Assembly: GCF_029624125.1 (NCBI RefSeq)
Contig: NZ_JARSBN010000004.1
Coordinates: 310,001-374,000 of the forward strand
Direction: 5' to 3'
Origin: Winogradskyella marincola
GTDB lineage: Bacteria; Bacteroidota; Bacteroidia; Flavobacteriales; Flavobacteriaceae
Length of the DNA stretch: 64,000 bases
In this document: in pieces, positions 8,630-17,499 of the stretch
Position numbering within the stretch: the stretch's first letter is position 1
How the letters are laid out: every line of letters starts with the position of its first letter
Notes under the pieces: model-generated
Database searches by the model: none
The model's input: only the letters and a program-made list of their open reading frames with translations
What the model was told of the DNA's origin: nothing
Made by a program: the position numbers and the translations under genes

Positions 8630-9220
8630 CTACCATAAGTAATCATTACGAATCAGCATTTCAAAAACCAATCCTATCACAATTGCAGAAAGTACCATAA
8701 CCCAATCGCGACGCGAAAATCTAAATAGAGTCTGAAATAAAAACCCAAGGAATAAAACTACAAACACAATAATAATTTGTGCAATTTCAATACCTAATGC
8801 AAACTCTAAAAGTAGTTCTATTTTGTTTTCAGATTGACCTGCAAACATCTTAAACTCTCTGGCAAATCCTAAACCGTGAATTAAACCAAAAAACAATGTT
8901 GTAAAGAACAATAACCCTATTTTTTTGCCTCGATCTTTTTTACCTGCAGTAAATACATTGTAAACTGCAGCAATTAAAATGGTAATAGGTATTAAGAATT
9001 CAACCAGTCCTCCATCTACAGAAACAACACCATAAGCTGCCAAGACTAGTGACAAGGTATGCCCTAAAGTAAACATAGAAACCAGAAGCAAAACACGTTT
9101 CCAATCCTTAAAAACGTAAGGTACAGCCAGTACCATTAAAAAAAGAACATGGTCGTAACCATTGATATCTAAAACGTGGTTAATGCCATACTGCACATTG
9201 AACCAAAAATTTTCGAACAT
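8630..9220 (-). CDS. HupE/UreJ family membrane protein
   Basis: A 196-residue protein with about six membrane helices. It carries HupE/UreJ signature residues: the early DHVLFLMVL, TLGHTLSLVLA, and FGLIHGLGFA in the third quarter, whose histidines could bind metal. The family includes nickel or cobalt permeases of hydrogenase and urease clusters, but no such enzymes lie nearby, so metal specificity is unknown. The gene is monocistronic here, with a terminator of the preceding TPR gene just upstream. Confidence 0.88.
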   Translation of the reverse strand: MFENFWFNVQYGINHVLDINGYDHVLFLMVLAVPYVFKDWKRVLLLVSMFTLGHTLSLVLAAYGVVSVDGGLVEFLIPITILIAAVYNVFTAGKKDRGKKIGLLFFTTLFFGLIHGLGFAREFKMFAGQSENKIELLLEFALGIEIAQIIIVFVVLFLGFLFQTLFRFSRRDWVMVLSAIVIGLVFEMLIRNDYLW

Positions 9221-9270
9221 AATTTAAATTTATTTAATTTGGGATAGTTCAAAGTTACGATTAATATTGA

Positions 9271-9304
9271 AAAAAAAACCTAAAGATATCCTTAGGTTTT
9301 TTTT
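9271..9304 (-). terminator. Terminator after the TPR gene
   Basis: A-T rich hairpin: AAAAACCTAA pairs with TTAGGTTTTT around a short loop. Read on the minus strand it follows the stop of the TPR gene at 9328 and ends in a T run. Confidence 0.8.
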
Positions 9305-9327
9305 GAAAGGTAATTATACAAATTTCT

Positions 9328-10722
9328 CTAATGCCAGTCTACATCAGGCACTTTTATTGTTCTGTTAATCCAGCATCCTATTTTTAAAGTTTTACCAGCT
9401 AAACCACTAAGAAATATTTCTTCTTTAGTAGGAGCTTTTGCTAAATAGCTATCCACATATTTTTGCACCAAATCATTTAGGGTTGGATCTACTCTAGATG
9501 CTTTTTGAGCTTCTTCGGCAGCTAACCAAAAAATTGCTCTTTGCTCAAAATTATCCTTACCACAGTTTTTATCCTTAGCACTGTCATGATACATTAACGC
9601 TATTAACAGATGTGGTTTTCCGTTTGAAGGATTTAACTTCAATGCTTCAGACAAATAATTTCGTGCTTTTGAATACTGTCTCTTTTCTTTTAGAATAGTA
9701 CCTATTCTAAACATAATATTGGCTTTTTTATAAGGTCTAGTCTCTAGCTCACCTGCTTTTCCTAAGTATTCTAGAGCTTCTTTATCTTTTCCTTTTTTAA
9801 ACAAGAGTGTTGCTATATACACTTTGGTATCTGCAGATGGAGCTACCTTATCGTATTGCTTAACCAACTTTTCATAAAGATCGTCATCTGTACAATCTTT
9901 GTGATACATTCTGCTAACGGAACGTTTTAGCCAAATAGAATCATTTTGATGCAATTCAAAATCTTTGGTATATAACGGAATCAGATTCTTGCAAGTGGCT
10001 CTTTTATCTATTATAACATTCATATTATTCTGAATAAGTGTATAGTTTTTAAGATAACTCTCATAAGCTCTTTTCTTGTTTTCTTCACTACCTGTAAGTG
10101 CGCCTCCGCTATCAACTTTTTCTACCAAAGCGTTTAACTTTTCTGAATAATTCTGAATTTCAACTTCTATTTTTTCACTAACATCATCGTAGGTTTCAAA
10201 TAATTCGGTTGGCGATTTCTTACCTTCATCAAATAACTCAACCATCAAAGAAAAGTAGGTGTATAGACTTTTAGGGTGTGTAAAGGTTTCTTTATCTGCG
10301 CCAAAAGCTGTATCAAAACAACCAAATAGTTCTAAAGACGTTTTACTTAATTCTTCTCTGTAATCGTATTGTAATTGACATGCTTTTGCGTCAAATTCAC
10401 CTTTTGGTGTATCGTTCTTAAAATGTTCATAACGCTGTATCCATAAATCTAAAAGTGCATTTACAAAACTCAATTGAACTTCGCCTTTCGAGTTTTCGAT
10501 TTTGTGTTTAAGGATTTTTTCACCATCTACATATATGGCGAGATTTAAATCTGGGCAATTCTTTTTCAAATATAGCCAAGGCTCATAAGCAGCATCATAA
10601 TTTTTTGCTTGAGTAGCTACATGAGCGTTAGACAGGTTTGTTTTGCATTCTAATTCGGTTTGGGCAGTAATACCAAAACCCAACAGCAAAACCATGGAGA
10701 AAACAATGGATTTTAGCTTCAT
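9328..10722 (-). CDS. Secreted tetratricopeptide repeat protein
   Basis: A 464-residue protein with a signal peptide (MKLKSIVFSMVLLLGFGITAQ, likely cleaved after residue 20). The C-terminal half contains TPR units, clearest around ALEYLGKAGELETRPYKKAN and ARNYLSEALKLNPSNGKPHL. The first half is helical, with scattered cysteines. It is expected in the periplasm or outer membrane as a protein-interaction scaffold. It is a common single gene in Flavobacteriaceae; the partner is unknown. Confidence 0.88.
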   Translation of the reverse strand: MKLKSIVFSMVLLLGFGITAQTELECKTNLSNAHVATQAKNYDAAYEPWLYLKKNCPDLNLAIYVDGEKILKHKIENSKGEVQLSFVNALLDLWIQRYEHFKNDTPKGEFDAKACQLQYDYREELSKTSLELFGCFDTAFGADKETFTHPKSLYTYFSLMVELFDEGKKSPTELFETYDDVSEKIEVEIQNYSEKLNALVEKVDSGGALTGSEENKKRAYESYLKNYTLIQNNMNVIIDKRATCKNLIPLYTKDFELHQNDSIWLKRSVSRMYHKDCTDDDLYEKLVKQYDKVAPSADTKVYIATLLFKKGKDKEALEYLGKAGELETRPYKKANIMFRIGTILKEKRQYSKARNYLSEALKLNPSNGKPHLLIALMYHDSAKDKNCGKDNFEQRAIFWLAAEEAQKASRVDPTLNDLVQKYVDSYLAKAPTKEEIFLSGLAGKTLKIGCWINRTIKVPDVDWH

Positions 10723-10793
10723 AATGTTGTTGGTTTATAGTTAGTTATTCAACAAAAAAGCCACAAAAAATGTACCAAATCCATTCAAAATAA

Positions 10794-10825
10794 AAAAGCA
10801 AGCACAATAATTATGCTTGCTTTTA
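10794..10825 (-). terminator. Terminator of the tRNA-Leu gene
   Basis: AAAAGCAAGCA pairs with TGCTTGCTTTT, 12 bases past the tRNA 3' end on the minus strand, followed by more T. Confidence 0.85.
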
Positions 10826-10836
10826 AAATTCTTTAG

Positions 10837-10918
10837 TACTCAAGGTGGGAATCGAACCCACACTTCCGAAGAAACTGGATTTTGAATCCAGCGCGTCTAC
10901 CAATTCCGCCACTTGAGC
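10837..10918 (-). tRNA. tRNA-Leu (anticodon CAA)
   Basis: On the minus strand the acceptor stem GCTCAAG pairs with CTTGAGT (first pair G-U). The anticodon stem CTGGA/TCCAG holds loop TTCAAAA, giving anticodon CAA. A long class II variable arm (CTTCGGAAG) and a T arm GTGGG-TTCGAAT-CCCAC follow. These features fit a leucine tRNA reading UUG. CCA is not encoded. Confidence 0.95.
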
Positions 10919-10982
10919 TAAACAGAACAGCAAAAGTATAAAATATTTTTCTGCAAGCAACTAAAAATAGTAGGTTTTATGC

Positions 10983-11013
10983 TTTTTGTGAGTAAATTAT
11001 TTTTCTAACTTTG
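10983..11013 (+). promoter_or_regulatory. Predicted Bacteroidota promoter of prs
   Basis: TTTTTG at 10983-10988 and TAACTTTG at 11006-11013 match the -33 (TTTG) and -7 (TAnnTTTG) elements of the Bacteroidota housekeeping sigma factor, with a 17-base spacer. The start codon of prs is 48 bases downstream. Confidence 0.7.
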
Positions 11014-11061
11014 AACCCTTAAAACAACACAACAAACAACCCTTTTTAATTACTCTTTCAG

Positions 11062-12003
11062 ATGCCTAACAACATTACAGAAGCTAAGATTTTTACCTGT
11101 TCACAAAGTCAAGATTTAGCTCAAGAAATTGCAGCCGCATATGGAGTTGATTTAGGTAACGTGATTACCTCAACTTATAGCGATGGTGAGTTTCAACCTT
11201 CTTACGAAGAATCTATTAGAGGTACTCGTATTTTTATTATTGGTTCTACTCATCCTGGACCAGAAAACTTGATGGAAATGTTATTAATGATAGATGCCGC
11301 TAAGCGTGCCTCTGCCAGACACATTACTGCTGTTATGCCTTATTTTGGTTGGGCCAGACAAGACAGAAAAGACAAACCAAGAGTACCTATTGCTGCAAAG
11401 CTAGTTGCCAAGATGCTTGAAGCTGCAGGAGCAACTCGTATCATTACTATGGATCTGCATGCAGACCAAATACAAGGATTTTTTGAAAAACCAGTAGATC
11501 ACCTTTTTGCATCTACTATCTTTTTACCTTACTTAAGAAGTCTTAATTTAGACAACCTTACAATTGCATCTCCTGACATGGGTGGATCTAAAAGAGCTTA
11601 TGCATATTCTAAAGCTCTAAAAAGCGATGTTGTAATTTGCTACAAACAACGTGCTAAAGCCAATGTAATATCTCACATGGAACTCATTGGTGATGTTACA
11701 GGCAAAAACGTAGTTTTGGTAGACGACATGGTAGACACAGCTGGCACACTTACCAAAGCTGCCGACTTAATGATGGAACGTGGCGCTAAAAGTGTAAGAG
11801 CTATCTGTACACATCCTATTTTATCTGGTAGTGCTTATGAAAAATTAGAAAATTCTAAACTTGAAGAGTTAATTGTAACCAACTCTATTCCGTTAAAACA
11901 AAAAAGCGAAAAACTTAGAGTATTAAGTTGTGCAGATTTATTTGCAGGAGTAATGCAAAATGTACACCACAACAAGTCTATTAGCAATAAATTTGTAATG
12001 TAA
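11062..12003 (+). CDS. prs: Ribose-phosphate pyrophosphokinase (PRPP synthetase)
   Basis: This 313-residue cytosolic enzyme makes PRPP from ribose 5-phosphate and ATP, feeding purine, pyrimidine, histidine and tryptophan synthesis. Motifs include YSDGEFQPSYEESIRGTRIF near the N-terminus, the ATP-binding YFGWARQDRKDKPR, the metal-binding DLHADQIQGFF and the PRPP-binding loop VLVDDMVDTAGTLTKAA. Length and motifs are those of class I enzymes. It has its own promoter and terminator; rplY follows, as in many related genomes. Confidence 0.97.
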   Translation: MPNNITEAKIFTCSQSQDLAQEIAAAYGVDLGNVITSTYSDGEFQPSYEESIRGTRIFIIGSTHPGPENLMEMLLMIDAAKRASARHITAVMPYFGWARQDRKDKPRVPIAAKLVAKMLEAAGATRIITMDLHADQIQGFFEKPVDHLFASTIFLPYLRSLNLDNLTIASPDMGGSKRAYAYSKALKSDVVICYKQRAKANVISHMELIGDVTGKNVVLVDDMVDTAGTLTKAADLMMERGAKSVRAICTHPILSGSAYEKLENSKLEELIVTNSIPLKQKSEKLRVLSCADLFAGVMQNVHHNKSISNKFVM

Positions 12004-12028
12004 CAGGCGTAATTCCTGTTGCTTTTTT
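12002..12028 (+). terminator. Terminator after prs
   Basis: A short hairpin, AACAGG with CCTGTT around seven bases, followed by GCTTTTTT. It begins inside the prs stop codon; six pairs make it modest in strength. Confidence 0.6.
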
Positions 12029-12113
12029 ACAAAACTATTTTCTAATAACAGTAGAATTTTACTAGCCAATCAAAAAATTGCACAAAAAGGCTAGTATTTC
12101 TCTATTATATGTT

Positions 12114-12121
12114 TAAATTTG
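12114..12121 (+). promoter_or_regulatory. Predicted -7 element upstream of rplY
   Basis: TAAATTTG matches TAnnTTTG, 47 bases before the rplY start. No clear TTTG at -33 is seen. Confidence 0.5.
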
Positions 12122-12168
12122 CAGCCCTCAAAATGAGGAATTTATATATTAATAATTAAACTTTTAAA

Positions 12169-12774
12169 ATGAAATCAATTACAATCGATGGATCTCAAAG
12201 AGAAAGCGTAGGCAAAACATCAACAAAAGCCTTACGTAATGCTGGTCAGGTTCCTTGCGTTATATACGGAGGAGATAAGCCATTACATTTCTCTGCACCA
12301 GAATTGGCTTTTTCAAAACTTGTATACACACCAAATGCGCATACAGTTGTGATTGCCTTAGATAACGGTGAGAAATATAATGCTATTATGCAGGATATTC
12401 AATTTCACCCAGTAACCGACAAAATACTTCACATAGATTTTTACCAAATCTTTGAAGACAGAGAAATTACTATGGAAATTCCTGTTCAAATCGTTGGTAC
12501 TTCTAGAGGTGTACTTAATGGTGGTGTATTAAAGAGACCTTACCGTAAATTAAGAGTAAAAGCTATCCCTTCTAAATTACCAGATTTTATAGAAGTAGAT
12601 ATTACTCCATTAAAAATTGGAAACAAATTATACATTACAGCTTTAGAAAACGAAGACTACAAATTCTTACACCCAAACAACACTGTTGTATGTCAAGTTA
12701 AGAGAAGTAGATTATCTGTTGCTGGCGCTGATGATGAAGACGAAGAAGAGGAAACTGAAGGAGCTGAAGCTTAA
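12169..12774 (+). CDS. rplY: 50S ribosomal protein L25/Ctc
   Basis: A 201-residue long-form L25 (CTC type). The N-terminal L25 domain binds 5S rRNA (motifs [20 protein letters not shown] and HIDFYQ), and a C-terminal beta domain spans about residues 100-185, ending in a very acidic tail ([14 protein letters not shown]). The CTC form is linked to stress responses in Bacillus; in Bacteroidota it is the usual form. A strong terminator follows. Confidence 0.96.
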   Translation: MKSITIDGSQRESVGKTSTKALRNAGQVPCVIYGGDKPLHFSAPELAFSKLVYTPNAHTVVIALDNGEKYNAIMQDIQFHPVTDKILHIDFYQIFEDREITMEIPVQIVGTSRGVLNGGVLKRPYRKLRVKAIPSKLPDFIEVDITPLKIGNKLYITALENEDYKFLHPNNTVVCQVKRSRLSVAGADDEDEEEETEGAEA

Positions 12775-12802
12775 GACTAGTCTAATAACTTTTTCAAATA
12801 TT

Positions 12803-12834
12803 AAAAAAGCATTCTTTTACAGAATGCTTTTTTA
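12803..12834 (+). terminator. Terminator after rplY
   Basis: AAAAAGCATTCT pairs with AGAATGCTTTTT around a five-base loop with a T run. The pth reading frame begins 22 bases beyond it. Confidence 0.88.
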
Positions 12835-12855
12835 TTTTTACACAAATTAAATAAA

Positions 12856-13488
12856 ATGTGGAAACGCATAAAAAAATGGTTGGGCTTTAGCTCTACCGTT
12901 ATAGAAAATGAAGAAGATGCTATGAAAAAATTCTTAATTGTTGGATTAGGGAATATTGGAGAAAAATATCACAACACAAGGCACAATATCGGTTTTAAAA
13001 TTTTAGATTATTTAGCCGAAAAAGAAGATGCCACTTTCGAAACCGTAAAACTTGGAGATGTAACCTCCTTAAAAGTCAAAGGCAGAACTTTAATTTTACT
13101 GAAGCCAAGCACCTATATGAATCTTAGTGGTAAAGCTGTAAAATACTGGTTAGAAAAAGAAAAAGTACCTCTAAACAACTTACTAATTATAACCGACGAC
13201 CTTAACTTGCCTTTTGGCACGCTTAGACTTAAAACCAAAGGAAGCGACGGAGGACACAATGGTCTCAAAGACATACAGGATAAGTTACAGACTACAAAAT
13301 ACAACCGTTTTAGGTTTGGTATTAGTGATGCATTTAGCAAAGGAAGACAAGTAGATTATGTTCTTGGCGAATGGACTGAAGATGAAAACTCTAAGCTTAA
13401 CGAACGCCTTAAAACCTCAGCAGAACTAGTTAAATCCTTTGCTTTGGCTGGTGTAAGTAATACCATGAATCAATTTAACGGAAAATAG
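12856..13488 (+). CDS. pth: Peptidyl-tRNA hydrolase
   Basis: This enzyme cleaves peptidyl-tRNA released from stalled ribosomes. From the ATG at 12922 the protein begins [16 protein letters not shown] with the family motif NTRHNIGFK and catalytic His, then [13 protein letters not shown] and GGHNGLKDI. The frame extends 22 residues upstream to the ATG at 12856, giving a basic then acidic leader that many Flavobacteriaceae Pth proteins also have as far as I recall. I report the longer start but the 12922 ATG is a real alternative. Catalytic residues are complete. Confidence 0.95.
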   Translation: MWKRIKKWLGFSSTVIENEEDAMKKFLIVGLGNIGEKYHNTRHNIGFKILDYLAEKEDATFETVKLGDVTSLKVKGRTLILLKPSTYMNLSGKAVKYWLEKEKVPLNNLLIITDDLNLPFGTLRLKTKGSDGGHNGLKDIQDKLQTTKYNRFRFGISDAFSKGRQVDYVLGEWTEDENSKLNERLKTSAELVKSFALAGVSNTMNQFNGK

Positions 13489-13521
13489 ACTTACTCATTA
13501 TTTATTTTCTAATTAAACACC

Positions 13522-13529
13522 TAACTTTG
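13522..13529 (+). promoter_or_regulatory. Predicted -7 element upstream of ribF
   Basis: TAACTTTG matches TAnnTTTG and lies only 20 bases before the TTG start of ribF, which would give a very short leader. Confidence 0.5.
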
Positions 13530-13549
13530 ATAATACATTAGGAATTGCT

Positions 13550-14452
13550 TTGAAGTCTAAAAAAATATTAACCATAGGTACATTTGATGGAGTCCACATA
13601 GGACACCAAAAAATACTTAAACATATTGTTGCTCTTGCGCAAAAAGAAGGTCTTGTCCCTACAGTACTAACCTTATTTCCTCATCCTCGTATGGTGCTTC
13701 AAAAAGACGACAACATAAAGCTTCTTAACACCATTGATGAACGCATTCAACTTCTCAAAAATATAGGAATACAAAGTGTTATTGTAAAAGAGTTTACAAA
13801 AGAATTTGCCAACCTTTCTGCTAAAGACTATGTAGAACAAATTCTCGTAAAAGAACTCAACACCAAACAAATTGTCATAGGTTACGATCATCATTTTGGT
13901 AAAAACCGAAGTGCCAATATTGATGATCTAAAAATATTTGCAAAAGAATTCAATTTTAAAGTTGAAGAAATTTCTGCGCAAGAAATCGAAGATGTTACCG
14001 TAAGTTCTACAAAAATTAGAAAAGCTCTAGACAACGGTAATATAGAAGTTGCCAACGCATACTTAGATTACAACTATTTCATTTCGGGAGAAGTTGTTAA
14101 AGGCAAAGGTATTGGACGAACTTTAGATTATCCTACTGCAAACATTCGCATTAAAGAATCTTATAAATTAATTCCAAGAGATGGTGTTTACGTTGTTAAA
14201 TCAGTTATTGATAACGCAACAGTTTTTGGTATGATGAACATTGGCACCAATCCAACAGTTAGTGGAAAAGCCAGATCTATAGAAGTCCACTTTTTTGATT
14301 TTGATAAGGATATTTATGGAAACGTTTTAAAAATCGAATTTCTACATTGGCTAAGAAGTGAACAAAAATTTGAAAATCTTGACGCTCTAAAAAAGCAACT
14401 AAGTAACGATATGACTAATGCCTTAGAACATATAAAAACAATAAATGCATAA
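13550..14452 (+). CDS. ribF: Bifunctional riboflavin kinase / FAD synthetase
   Basis: The N-terminal adenylyltransferase domain has the nucleotide-binding motif TIGTFDGVHIGHQKIL, and the C-terminal riboflavin kinase domain starts near residue 180 with GKGIGRTLDYPTANI. The enzyme converts riboflavin to FMN and then FAD. The start is a TTG at 13550, since no ATG lies near and the family motif starts eight residues in. Its last eight bases overlap the start of the HTTM membrane protein, implying translational coupling. Confidence 0.95.
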   Translation: MKSKKILTIGTFDGVHIGHQKILKHIVALAQKEGLVPTVLTLFPHPRMVLQKDDNIKLLNTIDERIQLLKNIGIQSVIVKEFTKEFANLSAKDYVEQILVKELNTKQIVIGYDHHFGKNRSANIDDLKIFAKEFNFKVEEISAQEIEDVTVSSTKIRKALDNGNIEVANAYLDYNYFISGEVVKGKGIGRTLDYPTANIRIKESYKLIPRDGVYVVKSVIDNATVFGMMNIGTNPTVSGKARSIEVHFFDFDKDIYGNVLKIEFLHWLRSEQKFENLDALKKQLSNDMTNALEHIKTINA

Positions 14453-15773
14453 GTTTCTGTTTAAACATATAGATAATTCTGGTCTAATTGTCTTTAGGAT
14501 TATCTTTGGTTTACTCTGTTTCTTAGAATCTGTTGGTGCTGTATTTACTGGTTGGGTAAAACATACTTTAATAGACCCAAAATTTACTTTCACTTTTATT
14601 GGTTTTGAGTGGCTACAACCCTTACCTGGCAACTGGATGTACGCCTACTACATCTTAATGGGCATTTTTGGCCTCCTCATTATGGTTGGTTACAAATATC
14701 GATTTAGCATGTTAATGTTTGCCACAATGTGGACAGCCACCTACTTAATGCAAAAGTCATCTTATAATAACCATTACTATTTACTCTCTATTTTGAGTTT
14801 TTTAATGGTTTTGATGCCTGCAAATATGTACGCTTCTGTAGATGCAAAATTAAAACCTTCAATAAAACGATTTTCCATGCCTTCTTGGTGCAAATGGGTT
14901 TTTGTTATACAACTATTTATTCTATACACTTATGCAACCATTGCTAAGCTATATCCAGATTGGTTAGACACTACTTTTATTAAAATATTAATGAGAGGAA
15001 AAGCAAATTATCCAATTGTAGGAGATTTATTGCAACAAGAATGGTTACATTATTTTTTAGCATACGGAGGTCTTTTATTTGATGGCTTAATTATTCCTGC
15101 GCTTCTGTTTAAGCCAACCCGAAAGTTTGCTTTTTTTGTTTCAATATTCTTTCATTTATTCAACTCAATCATATTACAAATAGGCATTTTTCCTTATCTG
15201 GCATTAGCATTTAGTCTTTTCTTTTTTGAGCCAAAACGCATTAGAAACATCTTTCTTAAAAAGAAAGAATTCTATAGCGCAAACGAAGTTACAACACCAA
15301 AACACAGTAATATCTTCATAGTAATTTTTATTACTTACTTCCTTGTACACATAGCACTTCCACTTAGACATCATTATTTTAAAGATGATGTATTATGGAC
15401 AGAAGAAGGCCATCGCCTATCTTGGCGCATGATGCTACGTGCAAAAAGTGGCAATGCAAACTACAGAGTTGTAGATAAAGCCACCAATGCTGTAACGCAC
15501 ATTAATCTTAATGATTACCTTACCAAAAAGCAACAACGTGGTGCAAGTACTAAACCAGATATTATTTGGCAATTTGCGCAGCACCTAAAAAAGGATTTTG
15601 AAAAAAAAGGGCAATCTGTAAAAGTGTATGTTAAGACTTACGTTAGGATTAATGGCAGACAACCAAAGTTATTTATAGACCCTGAAATAGACTTGGCAAA
15701 TCAAGAATGGTATCATTTTAAACACCACAATTGGATATTGCCTTATACTTCGGTAGATAAACCTTCAAAATAG
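14445..15773 (+). CDS. HTTM-domain membrane protein (gamma-carboxylase-like)
   Basis: A 442-residue protein with about eight membrane helices in the first 310 residues and a soluble C-terminal part of roughly 130 residues. The N-terminal DNSGLIVFRIIFGLLCFLES and later DWLDTTFIKILMRGKANYPI stretches fit the HTTM family, related to vitamin K-dependent gamma-carboxylase. Bacterial members have no proven substrate. It overlaps the end of ribF by eight bases, so the two are translated together; whether flavin is involved is not known. Catalytic lysine positions cannot be assigned by eye. Confidence 0.88.
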   Translation: MHKFLFKHIDNSGLIVFRIIFGLLCFLESVGAVFTGWVKHTLIDPKFTFTFIGFEWLQPLPGNWMYAYYILMGIFGLLIMVGYKYRFSMLMFATMWTATYLMQKSSYNNHYYLLSILSFLMVLMPANMYASVDAKLKPSIKRFSMPSWCKWVFVIQLFILYTYATIAKLYPDWLDTTFIKILMRGKANYPIVGDLLQQEWLHYFLAYGGLLFDGLIIPALLFKPTRKFAFFVSIFFHLFNSIILQIGIFPYLALAFSLFFFEPKRIRNIFLKKKEFYSANEVTTPKHSNIFIVIFITYFLVHIALPLRHHYFKDDVLWTEEGHRLSWRMMLRAKSGNANYRVVDKATNAVTHINLNDYLTKKQQRGASTKPDIIWQFAQHLKKDFEKKGQSVKVYVKTYVRINGRQPKLFIDPEIDLANQEWYHFKHHNWILPYTSVDKPSK

Positions 15774-15796
15774 TTTTTATCTGCTTAAATTCTTAT

Positions 15797-15804
15797 TACT
15801 TTTG
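15797..15804 (+). promoter_or_regulatory. Predicted -7 element upstream of serS
   Basis: TACTTTTG matches TAnnTTTG, 46 bases before the serS ATG. Confidence 0.5.
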
Positions 15805-15850
15805 TTGGCCTATTTTATACGCTTTAAGCGTAAATTCAAAATTTTTAGAT

Positions 15851-17122
15851 ATGTTACAAGTTGCTTTTATTAGAGAAAATAAAAACGCTGTTATTAACGG
15901 TTTAGCAAAACGAAATATTGATGCTACCGAGATGATTAACGATGTTATTACATTAGATGAAGACCGAAGAAATCTTCAAACACAATTAGATAACACAAAA
16001 GCAGAATCTAACGCACTATCAAAAGAGATTGGTAACTTATTTAAATCCGGAGAAGTTCAAAAAGCTAACGTTCTCAAAGAAAAGACAACACAGCTAAAAG
16101 ACACTGTTAAAACATTAGAACAAGAACTTAATGAAAAAGCAGATGCGCTTAATGAATTGTTGTACAAAATTCCTAACGTTCCTAACGAAATTGTTCCTGC
16201 CGGAAACACAGACGAAGACAACGAAGAAGTATATCGCGAAGGAGATATACCAACGTTGTTTGATGGTGCTTTACCACACTGGGAGCTTGCAAAAAAGTAC
16301 GACATCATAGATTTTGAACTTGGTAACAAAATCACTGGTGCTGGTTTTCCTGTATACAAAGGAAAAGGTGCAAAATTACAACGTGCATTAATCACCTATT
16401 TTCTTGATAAAAATACTGAAGCAGGATATACCGAAATACAAGTACCACACTTGGTAAATGAGGCTTCTGGTTTTGGCACAGGTCAGTTACCAGACAAAGA
16501 AGGCCAGATGTACCATGTTACAGCAGACAATTTGTACTTAATACCAACCGCAGAAGTACCTGCAACAAATATCTTTAGAGATACCATTCAAAATGAAGAC
16601 GAATTACCTAAAGCAATCACTGGCTACACACCTTGTTTTAGACGCGAAGCAGGTAGTTATGGTGCGCATGTAAGAGGTTTAAATCGTTTGCACCAATTTG
16701 ATAAAGTAGAAATTCTTAGAGTGGAGCATCCAGATAAATCTTATGAGGCTTTAGATGGCATGGTAGAACACGTAAAAGGTATTTTGAAAGAATTAAAATT
16801 ACCTTACAGAATATTACGCTTATGTGGTGGAGATTTGGGCTTTACTTCTGCTCTTACTTATGATTTTGAAGTATTCTCTACAGCACAAGATCGTTGGTTA
16901 GAAATTTCTTCAGTTTCAAATTTTGAAACCTTCCAAGCCAATCGTTTAAAATTACGCTTTAAAAACAACGAAGGTAGAAACGAATTATGCCATACGCTTA
17001 ACGGAAGCTCATTAGCATTACCAAGAGTTTTAGCAGGAATTTTAGAAAACTATCAAACTGAAGACGGAATTAAAATCCCTGATGTATTAGTTCCTTATAC
17101 AGGATTTGACACAATTTCGTAA
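15851..17122 (+). CDS. serS: Seryl-tRNA synthetase
   Basis: A 423-residue class II aminoacyl-tRNA synthetase. Residues about 30-100 form the antiparallel coiled-coil arm that grips the long variable arm of tRNA-Ser. Motif 2 is seen in CFRREAGSYGAHVRGLNRLH and motif 3 in LNGSSLALPRVLAGILENYQ, and the TAEVP serine-binding motif is present. Length is typical. The gene is single, and no clear terminator is visible in the first 100 bases downstream. Confidence 0.97.
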   Translation: MLQVAFIRENKNAVINGLAKRNIDATEMINDVITLDEDRRNLQTQLDNTKAESNALSKEIGNLFKSGEVQKANVLKEKTTQLKDTVKTLEQELNEKADALNELLYKIPNVPNEIVPAGNTDEDNEEVYREGDIPTLFDGALPHWELAKKYDIIDFELGNKITGAGFPVYKGKGAKLQRALITYFLDKNTEAGYTEIQVPHLVNEASGFGTGQLPDKEGQMYHVTADNLYLIPTAEVPATNIFRDTIQNEDELPKAITGYTPCFRREAGSYGAHVRGLNRLHQFDKVEILRVEHPDKSYEALDGMVEHVKGILKELKLPYRILRLCGGDLGFTSALTYDFEVFSTAQDRWLEISSVSNFETFQANRLKLRFKNNEGRNELCHTLNGSSLALPRVLAGILENYQTEDGIKIPDVLVPYTGFDTIS

Positions 17123-17252
17123 ATTCTTCTTGTCGAAAAATTCGGACTTGTTTGTTAAAAAAATACGTGTTTAATCGATTTTTTCTGTATTTCTTCGTTT
17201 TTTTTATTTAAATTTATGAAGTTAGCATTCCAAATCAAGGATTAGCCTAATT

Positions 17253-17321
17253 ATGAAAAATGTAAAACGCATTGTACTACTCATTGCACTAGCTGTTATG
17301 GTAAGCAAGGTTTTTTTCTAA
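17253..17321 (+). CDS. Candidate 22-residue hydrophobic peptide
   Basis: A short frame starting ATG AAA AAT GTA encodes a basic start (MKNVKR) followed by a hydrophobic run (IVLLIALAVMV) and a short SKVFF tail, then TAA. It resembles a signal peptide or a single membrane helix without a mature protein. It is the only open frame in the 377-base gap between serS and the TPR gene, and a terminator lies 86 bases downstream. Whether it is translated is unproven. Confidence 0.4.
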   Translation: MKNVKRIVLLIALAVMVSKVFF

Positions 17322-17406
17322 CTATAAAGTATTGAAAATACCACGACAAAGTAATTGAATCATATTTATACGAATAATGGTTAATAGCACATTTATTTTG
17401 CTGGTC

Positions 17407-17440
17407 AAAATGCCTAAGCTCTGAGTTTAGGCATTTTTTT
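17407..17440 (+). terminator. Terminator in the serS-TPR gap
   Basis: AAATGCCTAA pairs with TTTAGGCATTT around GCTCTGAG, followed by T's. It could serve serS or the candidate small peptide transcript. The rest of the gap (17123-17252 and 17322-17406) shows no other gene. Confidence 0.82.
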
Positions 17441-17499
17441 TATCATAACATTTACAATAACTAGATACAGCATTTGTTATATTTACAAAAACACTTTTT

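Noticed and set aside
8630..9220. Hydrogenase or urease gene cluster
   Set aside because: The HupE/UreJ-like gene has no structural or maturation genes of either enzyme near it.
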